This document shows positions 55,002-64,000 of a stretch of DNA of 64,000 nucleotides, in pieces. This DNA is from Aplidium turbinatum. Lineage: Eukaryota; Chordata; Ascidiacea; Aplousobranchia; Polyclinidae. Position numbers and translations under genes: made by a program. Location: contig OU964918.1 in the NCBI GenBank assembly GCA_918807975.1, forward strand, positions 40,594,477 to 40,658,476, written 5' to 3'. The notes under the pieces were generated by a model, which was not told the DNA's origin, searched no databases, and saw nothing but the letters and a program-made list of their open reading frames with translations. Position 1 is the first letter of the stretch. Each line of letters begins with the position of its first letter.

Positions 55002-55357
55002 CAGAGGTGGGCAAAGTTACTTTCAAAAGTAACTGAGTTACAGTTACAGTTACTTGGCCAAAATAGTAACTGAGTTACCAGTACAGTTACCGATTTCAAA
55101 AATGTAACTAGTTACAGTTACTAGTTACTTTCAGTTACTCATAAATCTCAACATAAACGCTGTAATCCAAATTTAAACAAACAATTATTTGCGGGAGGCG
55201 CATCCATTCTCCTCAACATTTATTAGATGTATCACGCACCCTGTGGTGCAAATTCTTTTTTATAGTTACGCAGTTGCCTTTTCCTAATGTAATTTGTTTT
55301 CCGTCTGTCTGTTTTCCACACTATTGCTTATAATCGTTGCGTGTTTCTTGATGCTTA

Positions 55358-58300
55358 GGGGAAGGTGGGGTAAGTTGAGCAGGTTTTTATTAGGGATGGT
55401 AGATCATAGGGATGCGAAACTTCATCCGCTTTTGGCTTATCCGCAACACTAGAAGGGTTACGTTTTTTTGTAATTTACAAAACAATTTACTTTTTATGGG
55501 TTATATAAGAAGAGTGAAGTTGGTTTTAAAGTAATTTAAGGTTTTCAGTTGAAAGCAAGCCAGCAGTAAAGCGTAAAAAGAATGTCAAATTGGCAATTGA
55601 CCCTTCTAATGTTGAAGGAACAACGGAGTTGCGCGTCCCGTAATGTACCGTCCCTAGTTTTTATAAAAGCGCGTTTCTTGAAAATGTGTCAGGCTTCAGA
55701 GAATATTTTTGTCATGGATGTTAAAGGTACGCTCATTGGCCCTGCTTCAAAGCAAAAATATTTTTCTTGTCTCTTATATTTCATCTGATCTGAGTAGTTT
55801 TGTAAAAGTTGCTCAACTTACCCCACCCTTTTTAATGGGGTAAGTTGAGCAACAGCATGGGGTAAGTTGAGCAATAGTGGGGTAAGTTGAGCAACAATGA
55901 ATTAAGGCGTTGATTGCTTACATTAATAAGAAATCAAGACAACTTCAATTTCTTAAGTTGCAGAGTTAGTATTAATACATGTTTTTATTTCAACTGAGCC
56001 ATTGATTTACCACTCACAATACGTTTTTGGTTTTCGTATCTAGGGAAGTGGTGGTTGCCCCAGTTTTCAATATATCACCATATAAACTATTTAAATGTTA
56101 GGCGATAGTGAGAGAAAAATCTCTTGCAGACCGATGACGTAATGTGAGAGAAGAAAAAGGGTTGCTCCTGATGTTAAAGCGGCCGGAGCCTGGCCATCTA
56201 AATGGTTACTTTTTACTTGCTCAGTTTCCTATGTGAATTACTTATTTCTTCTTTCTGGCATTTAATTAACGTTGTTTGACGCGTTACTACGTCGTGGGAA
56301 CGTATACAGTCGCTACAATACTCTCCGGCCATTACAACTTTGTTTTAGCAGTAACGTTTAATGAAAACAGAATCCATATGACAAGAACATGTCAATAACA
56401 GTCATTAGCTTCACTTCACAAATACAATGGTTATTCAACATTCCAGTTGTCAAGTCCAGATGAAAAAAATACTTTTTCTTTACGTTCTGTGCCACCAACC
56501 GTTGACGGTGTGGGTAGTTTTGTCACAACATCTTTTGTGCACACGGACACTCATCCACAGCTTTGTTACTGTATGTAAAATATTCGTTATCATCCCGTGA
56601 ACTTCCGCCACATTTTCTCAGGAATTTTGCATCTATGTCCCCATCATCATTAAAACCCTCAATTTGCCTCACATAGTAATGGATTTTGGACTTGCCCTCA
56701 AATTTTACAATAACAAAATCTCCAAGTGCCAAATTTAGATCAGGAGATTTATTACTTCTATTCTAGGAGATTTATTTATTACTTAGATTATATCGCTTGA
56801 GGCTATGGAACTCAAGCCTGAGAGGTTGACTGAGTCTTCAGAATCTGCTACAAAAAAGTATCTTCTTCATTACTGCTGGATTGCATTAATGCAATCATCT
56901 TTTTTTACCTTTTGGTTTTAACTGTTGTATGGCCTTGAGCTTTTTATTTTCAAGTTTTTCTTCTTTGCGTTTGTTTTACAATGCATTTTGCTTTGCCGTT
57001 CATGCCAGCGAGCTTTTGTGGCATTTTTTTCTGGAGTGTCTGTTAAAATGGCAGTTTTATCCCTACGTCGCTTCCTTTTGCTCTTTCGTGCTGCTGCCTT
57101 AGGGAAGGGAACTATATCTGATGGTGATGTATACACTGTTGTCCCAGTAGGCCTATCAGCAACTCCTGGACTGGTGAAAGGAACCCGATGAGTGGATTCA
57201 CTTTCATCAAGATGTGCTGCTACATCACCAGTTACATCATTGTTATCGGCTGATTCAGGCTCAACTGAGCAACTGTCAGCAGTAACAAGCCCATTTTCCT
57301 CATTGCCAAGTAACATGGCATTAGACTGGCCATCATCAATAGGCATAGGTCGATCAGTGACCATGCACGAAACAAAATCTGCATCAGGAAGCCAGATGTA
57401 AACGAAAGCCAGATGTAATGTTACTAGGAGTCATTGCCAATAAGTAAGCAGATTTTGCAATTCCGGGAACATTATAAATTGTTTTGGTTTTGCCTGGATT
57501 GTTGCGAATCCAATTATCCATAAACCTGCTGTGGTACGACTTAAACGGTCCGTAGCCTACACAGCCTTGTCTAGAGGCTGTAGTTGATGCGATGTGTGGG
57601 GTGGTATGGTTAACAAAACCATACCGCTAGCTCTGCATAGCTCAACTGACTAAAGTCACATTATCGGCAGTGAAAGCATTCTTCCCTCAATTCATGTAAG
57701 GAGTCAGCGTCATCCGTTTAATACCATGATCAATAGAAGCAGCATTTACGGATTTTCCATTTATAACATCATCTGCTGCACTCCTCAGCACAGCATCTTG
57801 AATGTTTCCCCTATTTGTTTTTCATTAATATATTTATATACGTGGCATTGTATTTAACTGACCAAGCAATATGTTTAAAAAGGTAACCTGTACATCAATT
57901 GTAGCTTTAACATGAAAAAGAAAGAAAAAAACAAGATAATTAGCTGGCTTGACCTGATCAGCTGTCTTAAGTTATTTACTGGGGTAAGTTGAGCAACTGC
58001 TACTGCTCAACTTACCCCAAGAGCAATTGCTCAACTTACCCCATCTCCATCATTTTTAAGAAAAGTTAATTTTTTCAAAAACTGCTAGAAAACTAGATTG
58101 AATTATTGGCTACAAGCCGAGACAGATGCAACGGTCACCTCTATTGCAAAACGAATTTCATCTATCTCTACTAATAATTCAATAAACAGAAATTTCCACC
58201 GCTGCCGAATATTTACTCCTAAGCACCTAAACTCAAAAAAGTGCAACCATCCCTAAACAAAGCTTCCAGTTGTTTAGATCGATACAGTGGCTTAAAAGGC

Positions 58301-58410
58301 ATTATGGGTAAAATAACTTGGTGACGGAAAAATTCGTTTTAGCTTTTCCGTTTTCCCGGAACTAGGGGTTGCTCAACTTACCCCATTGCTCAACTCACCC
58401 CACCTTCCCC
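55358..58410 (-). mobile_element. pogo/Tigger-like DNA transposon, TA duplication
   Basis: Ends GGGGAAGGTGGGGTAAGTTG and complement GGGGAAGGTGGGGTGAGTTG, flanked by TA (55,356-55,357 and 58,411-58,412). GGGGTAAGTTGAGCA is repeated several times near both ends (55,838-55,892 and 57,979-58,042). A broken pogo-type transposase lies on the minus strand. Confidence 0.9.
56523..57620 (-). pseudogene. pogo-type transposase, broken
   Basis: The minus strand at about 57,600-57,420 carries PHTSHQLQPLDKAV, then in a shifted frame a DNWIRNNPGKTKTIYNVPGI block, the end of the pogo DDE domain. 57,364-56,918 has VYTSPSDIVPFPKAAARKSK and TAILTDTPEKNAT, and 56,732-56,523 has LGDFVIVKFEGKSKIHYYV and DAKFLRKCGG, both typical C-terminal extensions of pogo/jerky-like transposases. 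The N-terminal CENP-B-type domain is lost; several frame changes. Confidence 0.85.
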
Positions 58411-58439
58411 TACAGTCAGTTAATTATAGTTACTTTCAA

Positions 58440-58640
58440 AAAGTTTAAATTTATTGCAATTTATACATATTTTCAGATTCCTGATGAGGGCTTAAGTTAA
58501 GCCGAAAACGTTTGACTGTTAAACTACTTGTAAATATGTAAAATATATCGTTGTAATGCTCAATCCTGTGGTATTGTTGTGTTTTGCCTGTCTTTGGTAC
58601 AAAAAAGCAAACTCTCTCCCGAAATTATATTCTCTTTAAA
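58440..58640 (+). mobile_element. Penelope-like 3'-end remnant with hammerhead-like core
   Basis: CTGATGA (58,481-58,487), a helix GGCTTAA-G-TTAAGCC (58,489-58,503) and GAAA (58,504-58,507) reproduce the hammerhead core order. Downstream ATGCTCAATCCTGTGGTATT and AGCAAACTCTCTCCCGAA parallel the Penelope ends near 41,040-41,100. Lies in the non-pogo part of the hAT. Confidence 0.55.
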
Positions 58641-58969
58641 TGCTCGAAACAAAGGAAATAATGACTAGGGAACTGTGTTCCGAAAGCTTGCGCAACTTAC
58701 TATTGCCACAGCAAACTCGCAGCATCATGCTAAGACAGATCGTTTAAATCTACCTTGAGAAGTAAGCTACGATCAAGCTGCTAAAAGCGAAACTCAATCA
58801 AAGGAAATAATATTTGTTTTCTCTGCTATGACTCGAAGTTACTTAGACATCGACTTTTGATTTTGAATCGAGAAAACAATGATGTAATAAGGTTGCGAAC
58901 AGTGAACGGAACACCGAGACTCCGTGTCTTAAATACTCCAAAACTACCGCACCTCTGGCAGCTACACGA

Positions 58970-59405
58970 CAGGTAGACACTTTTACGTATTGCACTGCCC
59001 GAAAAGGTAACCGCAATCATGCGTGACATACGACATCGCTGACGTTGGTAACGCTATCATGCGTGACATGACTCAACACGTGATTAACTGGTCGTCTTTA
59101 TCGAAAGATTTTGATACAAAGAAATTTAACTGCATGCATCGCCACAACCAACGTTGCCTAATGGTTAGGGCAGAGGAGTAATAATTTCGATTGCATGGGT
59201 TCGATTCCCACCCTCTGCTAATACTATTTTTTCTTCTTCAACTGAACTGAGTGCAAGAAGAATCGTAGTGACTGCAAACAATGGAGTTTATGAGAAAAGT
59301 TGTGACTTTAAACACCAGTAATGTCATATACGATACGCATGGTTGCGGTTGCCTCTTCGGGCAGTGCAATACGTAAAAGTGCCTACCTACACGACAAGCA
59401 TGAAC
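58970..59405. repeat. Inverted repeat enclosing a SINE-like unit
   Basis: 58,970-59,040 (CACTTTTACGTATTGCACTG, CCCGAAAAGGTAACCGCAA) is inverted at 59,325-59,400 (CAGTGCAATACGTAAAAGTG, GGTTGCGGTTGCC). The loop holds the tRNA-like SINE at 59,150-59,250. Could be two opposed SINE 3' ends. Confidence 0.65.
59150..59250 (+). mobile_element. tRNA-derived SINE (family B-like), copy 2
   Basis: TTGCCTAATGGTTAGGGCAG head and a perfect B box GGTTCGATTCC (~59,199), then CCACCCTCTGCTAATAC. Related to 61,596-61,800 (GGTTTGACTCCCACCCCTGC, GTTAAAGTGCCTACC versus GTAAAAGTGCCTACC). Confidence 0.65.
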
Positions 59406-60150
59406 TGAGCTATCAAGTGTTGCCAAACACTTTTGCTAAACATTGCATAGAAAGTCACATATTGATCAATCACCAAAAGCAATTAATTTAGCCAAATCAG
59501 TTCTAAAAAAACGCCAAAAAAGAGCTAAATCGCCAAACCATAAATATTAAGCCAAACGTCTTAAAAAATCGCCAGATTTCTGGCTTTTGTCGATGAATTC
59601 GCCAATATGGCAATCCTGCTCCATAAGATCACAAAACAAGAGCGCCGCGCATGGGCAGTGCTGCTCCGATACAGCTGCGAGAAGAATGCATCATAGCGCC
59701 ACGCGCAGCAAACACGTTTAAAGCATGACACAAACATGTGCAGAGAAATAAACGGCAATTAGAAACACAAATTTTAATACAAATGTAACTTGTAACTGTT
59801 GAAAAAGTGCTAAAATAGGAACTAGTTACAGCGTTTCGTTACTTTTGGAAAATAGTAACGAAGTTACGGTTACTCAAAAAGTAACTAGTTACTGCCCACC
59901 TCTGCCTACTTGTAGAGGCTTTGAATCACTGACGCAGGCCTGGTCACCGAGATTAACAGAGTGAAGTTTCCGATTGTTGAAGTCTTGTTGCTTAGGAAAT
60001 ATTCCATCCATTAAATGCCGCTGAATGGAGAGCAGTCCTTAACGTGCGTTGCTCAAGCGCACACCCCGAGAGTCGAACCAGTGCCCCTTGATATTAAAAC
60101 TTATTTGTTCCAGAAGTAACGCGCTAACTGCTGAGATAAGGTGGTAAAAC

Positions 60151-60902
60151 CTCAGCAAATAGTGGTTATTACTCTGCTATAATTTCTGATGAGTGTTGTG
60201 ATCATACAATGCTGTCAAACGTAAGAAAAGATGAAATTGTTTTAATTAATTTTAGTCTAGCCTACATCACAACATCTGAGTTCATTTCTCGAATAAAATT
60301 TGCTATTGATTATTAGGATGGAAATAATAACCTTGCGGTTAAGATGGAATGATAGGGCTGTTAGATGGGAAAATATCTCGAAGCGCATTTTTTTTCGTTT
60401 CAAAGCAAAAATATTTTTTTGTTTTGAAAAATCATTGTTGGTAAGATGACATATTATACTGTATTTGGCTACTTGCATGCATGAAGCAAATCTTTTAATA
60501 AATAAGTTGTATTTCTGATTGGCAACTCTATTTTGACAATTTTTATTCTTTATCTTCAATCAGTCAGTTTGCAAATCAGCTTTAGGTTATTTTACGTTTT
60601 TGCTTTTATTTATCCTTTGAAAATTAACATGCAATGCAGAAAAAAATAAAATTGAACAGGTATTGGCTCTGTGTTTCGAAAATGTTGCAGAAGGCAACTA
60701 ACATTTTACCACAGCAGTTGAGGCACAGGTCATTTCAAAGCTACATCTGCTACAAGTATTGGTCATGTGATATAGATAACTCCAACCATCAATAGTGCTA
60801 AATTCTTAATTAAATCAACCATGTAGACATTGCCTTGAAATAGAAGTTGTCAAGACCAACTTTCAGATTAGGTTCGGAGTCTAGAGTGTATTTCTGGTTA
60901 AA
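60151..60902. other. Intergenic stretch
   Basis: AT-rich; no gene or repeat recognised. Confidence 0.4.
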
Positions 60903-61076
60903 ATGATTGAATTCGGAATCAAAAATATCTCCCTAATTGTTCTTGGTTTGTTGATATTAATTTGCATTGCTGGTTTGTTTTTGCTGTGTGTGAAGTTTAT
61001 TGCTACTGGTACAGTACTAGTATTGTTTTTATTAGTATATCAAAAATGGAAAAAACTAAAGTTCTGGAAAAAATGA
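60903..61076 (+). CDS. Possible 57-aa membrane microprotein
   Basis: ATG to TGA, 57 codons. Two hydrophobic segments (ISLIVLGLLILICIAGLFLL and IATGTVLVLFLLVY) are joined by a short VKF linker, then a basic, aromatic tail QKWKKLKFWKK, giving a hairpin-membrane topology with a positive cytosolic end. No homologue recognised, and no promoter or splice evidence. AT-rich DNA encodes hydrophobic runs by chance, so this is a weak call. Confidence 0.22.
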   Translation: MIEFGIKNISLIVLGLLILICIAGLFLLCVKFIATGTVLVLFLLVYQKWKKLKFWKK

Positions 61077-61595
61077 TCTGGTACTATGACACTTATTTTT
61101 ATCTAATTATAATGTAATTTTTTGTTCATTTTGGTCCAATTGTGCTGACATCTATTTATATTGCAGGCCAATTTTTGTTTCGATTCAGTTGTGTTGACGA
61201 GTTCTAATGAATAACCTTTTCTTTGTAATTTGTCTAAAAATGTTAGTTAGAAGTGAATAGAACATTTCAGTATGGCAGGTTGTGGTCATTTGTAATGAAG
61301 GGGCTACAATCTTAATTTGATAACTCTAACCTGAAAGTGAGGTTCAGTTAATCATTTGAAATAATCCTAACCCTAAATTCGATGTAACAACTATATATTA
61401 TTTCAAAATACTTAGTGTGGTTAACTGTTACAGCAACTCTGGCAATGGCAGCCACTTTAACAAGCAGATTTCTAATAAACCATGAACCATTAACCAATCA
61501 AAAGCTACGCTGTTCATGACGTCATTAAGGTTGCGTTTAGGAAGAACAAAGGAAAAACGCAAATTCTAGCTAAATTAAATCATCGCTTTGCCATC

Positions 61596-61810
61596 GTTGA
61601 CTTGGCGCAGAGGGTTAGGGTGGTGGTAGTCATTTTATTGACGTGGGTTTGACTCCCACCCCTGCTATAACTCTTTCTTCTGTAATTACCAAACAAGTTC
61701 AAAGTAATAATCAGTTCTCTGGCTGAATGGTCACAATTGGACAGACAACGTAGCATCTGATTGGTTGGTGTTTGGATTGGATATCTGCATGTTAAAGTGC
61801 CTACCGCTCC
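61596..61810 (+). mobile_element. tRNA-derived SINE (family B), copy 3
   Basis: Head GGCGCAGAGGGTTAGGGTGG with B-box-like GGTTTGACTCC (~61,646), then AATTACCAAACAAGTTCAAA and ATCAGTTCTCTGGCTGAATG as in 47,103-47,250, and a longer body to GTTAAAGTGCCTACCGCTCC. Confidence 0.75.
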
Positions 61811-61829
61811 AGTCACAACTTTGATGCTT

Positions 61830-62316
61830 CTGTGTTTTTTCTCTCGATCTTTTCAAAGGAAAAATTTTGAAATGTTTGCTCCAACTCCGATCAGCGACTT
61901 CGGCTCTGTTGTATTTGTTCTCGACCTTCTTAAGGGACGAAATAAGTTGTACCCATTTAAACTGCATTTTCAAATTTAATGATTTCTTAATGTTAAGTAC
62001 ATATTATGCAAAGGCATGACACAAAATAACTGCATTTTGGAAAATAGTATTCACTGCTCAGTAAGCAAAAGAACTGTTTCAAGCAATCAGTTTATTGATT
62101 TTGTGTGTATATGTAATCGTTCTTTTTACATAACGTTTCATAATTGCATTTGATCTCAATCTTAGCTGCAATCTCAATTCTTTGAATTCAACGGTTTTGA
62201 TCTGTCAAGGTTGCACTTTTCCAGTTGTTGTTTATGATGTCGACCACCCGCTTACATCAGGAATTAGTTTTAGTCATAGCATTTATGACTAGGGTGAAGA
62301 CTGAAGACTTGTACAC
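61830..62316. other. Intergenic stretch
   Basis: Nothing recognised. Confidence 0.4.
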
Positions 62317-62812
62317 CAGCTCCCTAGTTCGCAAGTAGCTCGCTACTGCTACAATCTGTCAAAAGAACGGCGTTACTTGATACCAGTTGATGAACAGTAG
62401 CATGCTACCACTACTCGGACCAAAAGTAGCAAATGTTATTGCTATCACTATATTGTCTTAAACTGACACTGGAAAGCTCTATTCAAGTACCATTGTGAAG
62501 TCAAAATGAACTTGAAAACAAATGACATTACTTTTCAGTACGGTACCACATTCGTTTGCACTGCCATTTCAATGTTTTTATGGAAAACAAGTTCTAGTTG
62601 AAATTTTATGTTATCAAAAATCTCTAAAAACATTAATTTTATTTTACTTTAATTAATTTGAAAAGTAGCGGAAGTACTACTAAAGCAAATGTAGTGTATC
62701 TCCGGTACATTTGGAAAAAAATAGCATTGCTACTGCACTGCAGCCGCTACTCCAGCAAAAATGTAGCGCCACTGTTACTACCAAAAATGTAGCATGCTAC
62801 TGCCTTTAGCAC
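62317..62812. repeat. GTAGC-rich non-autonomous element, second copy
   Basis: The left side has CAAGTAGCTCGCTACTGCTA and ACAGTAGCATGCTACCACTA; the right side has AAATGTAGCATGCTACTGCC in inverted register. The internal AAAGTAGCGGAAGTACTACT is shared with 49,100. Probably hAT-like; exact ends unclear. Confidence 0.5.
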
Positions 62813-64000
62813 ATGTCACTTTGTTATATATATTTGGCAAACATACTTTTTGTATGAAAAAGTTTAATAGAGTAGTACATACAGAGTGTGATAGGATATG
62901 AAACAATAGAAATTCAGATAATAAAAATTGGAAGTTTATTTTGTATTGAGAAATTTTTGCATGGATTTGATTGAATTTTATTAATAAATTTAAATCAAAT
63001 AACCCCGAGTCTCCTGGTTTGAATTACCATAAAGTATTGATCAATAAAGTTGATGTTTTTACTCTGCTCATGATTTTTTTGTCCTATTTTCCTGGAAAAA
63101 GACTAACATATCTTTCGGCATAGTTTTGTTGGTGTTGTGTAATGTGCAGAGACCAGCCAAGTCTTTTTCAAAGATGGCCCAGCCAGTCAGCCACTAACCT
63201 TCCAATGTAAAACAGTTTTGTTTTAATTTACACAGCATATGTTATGCACAGCACAGCACAGCATATGTTATTACTGTAGTGACATAATAATGCTCGTGCT
63301 TTTTGACTTTTTTGCCCTGTTTTGAAATACTACATGCCATTATTAAACATAAAAAGCAATGGATCGAGTTACACTTACAGTTGTATGAAATGGTTTATGT
63401 GATTAGGCTAACCGGTGTGCATAGATTCACATTTGTTTGCACTTGTAACTCATACTAAATCCCCATTAGCCTATTGACTTAATCGTTTACAAGCTGTAAA
63501 GGCCTATGTCAGTGGTTTTCTTATGGGCTGTCCATCGGCTGTCTTAGTGGGCACTAAAAGTGAAAAGAAGAGGTGGTGGGCTGGTGGCCCCCAATCGTTT
63601 TATCATAACAAGAATTATTATTGTTATTATCTGGTTCATTTTAAACTAGGGCAGTCCATATGACACCAAAAAACAGTATCGGTTCAGTCAAAATACTATA
63701 CCAATCCTTTACACCAATCTCACCACAGTCCAGTTCTAATGATAGTGGAGACCAAATGAGACAGAGTAGCATTGTTTAGCAAGAGTTACATCATAAACAC
63801 ATCCGGTTAAGTTTGTTTGCTGAACGTCCCTCCGATTTCCTCACAATGACATAGTTCAGTCTGAAGATTCTCTGATTCTGACTGTGTTGTAAAATGTGTT
63901 CTAAGCAAGTTGCACATTGCTTAGTTACATTCTGTCCAGCTTTGTTGCTCATTGAAAAGAACGCCATGGCCCTCTGTTTGAAATCCATTGGCCTATGCTA
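62813..64000. other. Intergenic stretch to window end
   Basis: No supported gene. A CAGCA-rich microsatellite lies at about 63,236-63,270 (ATATGTTATGCACAGCACAG). CAGTGGTTTTCTTATGGGCTG at 63,511 resembles a hAT left end. Confidence 0.4.

Larger units (their letters stand above)
55002..59904. mobile_element. 4.9-kb hAT-type element, GTTACT-rich TIRs, carrying a pogo-like insertion
   Basis: Ends CAGAGGTGGGCAAAGTTAC and complement CAGAGGTGGGCAGTAACTAG, each followed by arrays of GTAACT/AGTTAC. Flanks CCTGCTTG (54,994-55,001) and CCTACTTG (59,905-59,912): 8-bp duplication, one mismatch. Net of the 3,053-bp insertion it is about 1.85 kb, with no transposase seen, so non-autonomous. Confidence 0.88.

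Noticed and set aside
59150-59220. Possible tRNA gene with perfect B box
   Set aside because: Matches related SINE-like units at 47,103 and 61,596; no acceptor stem pairing.

Overview
The window is eukaryotic nuclear DNA. It is AT-rich, has spliced genes with GT/AG introns, and is crowded with transposable elements. The only multi-exon host gene I recognise is the 3' half of a ZO-1/tight-junction-protein homologue (GUK remainder, long disordered linker, ZU5 domain, terminal IDHF), so the source is an animal. Short introns, dense marine-type TE families and recurring GTAGGCTA/TAGGCCTA words suggest a marine deuterostome invertebrate, perhaps an ascidian. That placement is inference.

Layout. 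1-11,844 (+): eighteen exons of the ZO-type gene, joined with consistent intron phases and ending in a ZU5 domain; its introns carry small transposons. 11,845-19,944: intergenic DNA with hAT-type MITEs, a hAT remnant and a 5'-truncated CR1/L2-like LINE (RT frame 17,530-19,041). About 19,945-36,215: a nest of at least four elements. The outermost is an unclassified TIR transposon whose candidate transposase gene is split by a second TIR element (21,007-33,306, GGCC target duplication). That element holds a mariner copy (23,063-31,871), which in turn holds a BEL/Pao LTR retrotransposon (23,149-31,012) with seemingly identical LTRs. A ~175-bp satellite array lies beside the right TIR. 37,026-37,907 (+): an intact, single-exon SAM-dependent methyltransferase gene.

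38,090-64,000: accessory DNA built by insertion into insertion. It holds a TTTAGGTGC-type long-TIR element with a hAT, a Penelope-like element and a 167-bp MITE inside; SINEs of three kinds; a P/THAP9-like or hAT-like transposon; a hAT with a nested hAT MITE; a hAT MITE with a nested Harbinger MITE inside a Penelope remnant; and a 4.9-kb hAT interrupted by a pogo-like element. Many insertions are delimited by target-site duplications that I could read directly (8 bp for hAT, TA for mariner/pogo, TAA/TTA for Harbinger, 14 bp for a SINE, 13 bp for the Penelope element).

The host genes do not form an operon or obvious cluster. The most novel material is the outer transposon with its uncharacterised protein and the unclassified element that interrupted it. 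All calls come from reading the sequence by eye; no search was run.
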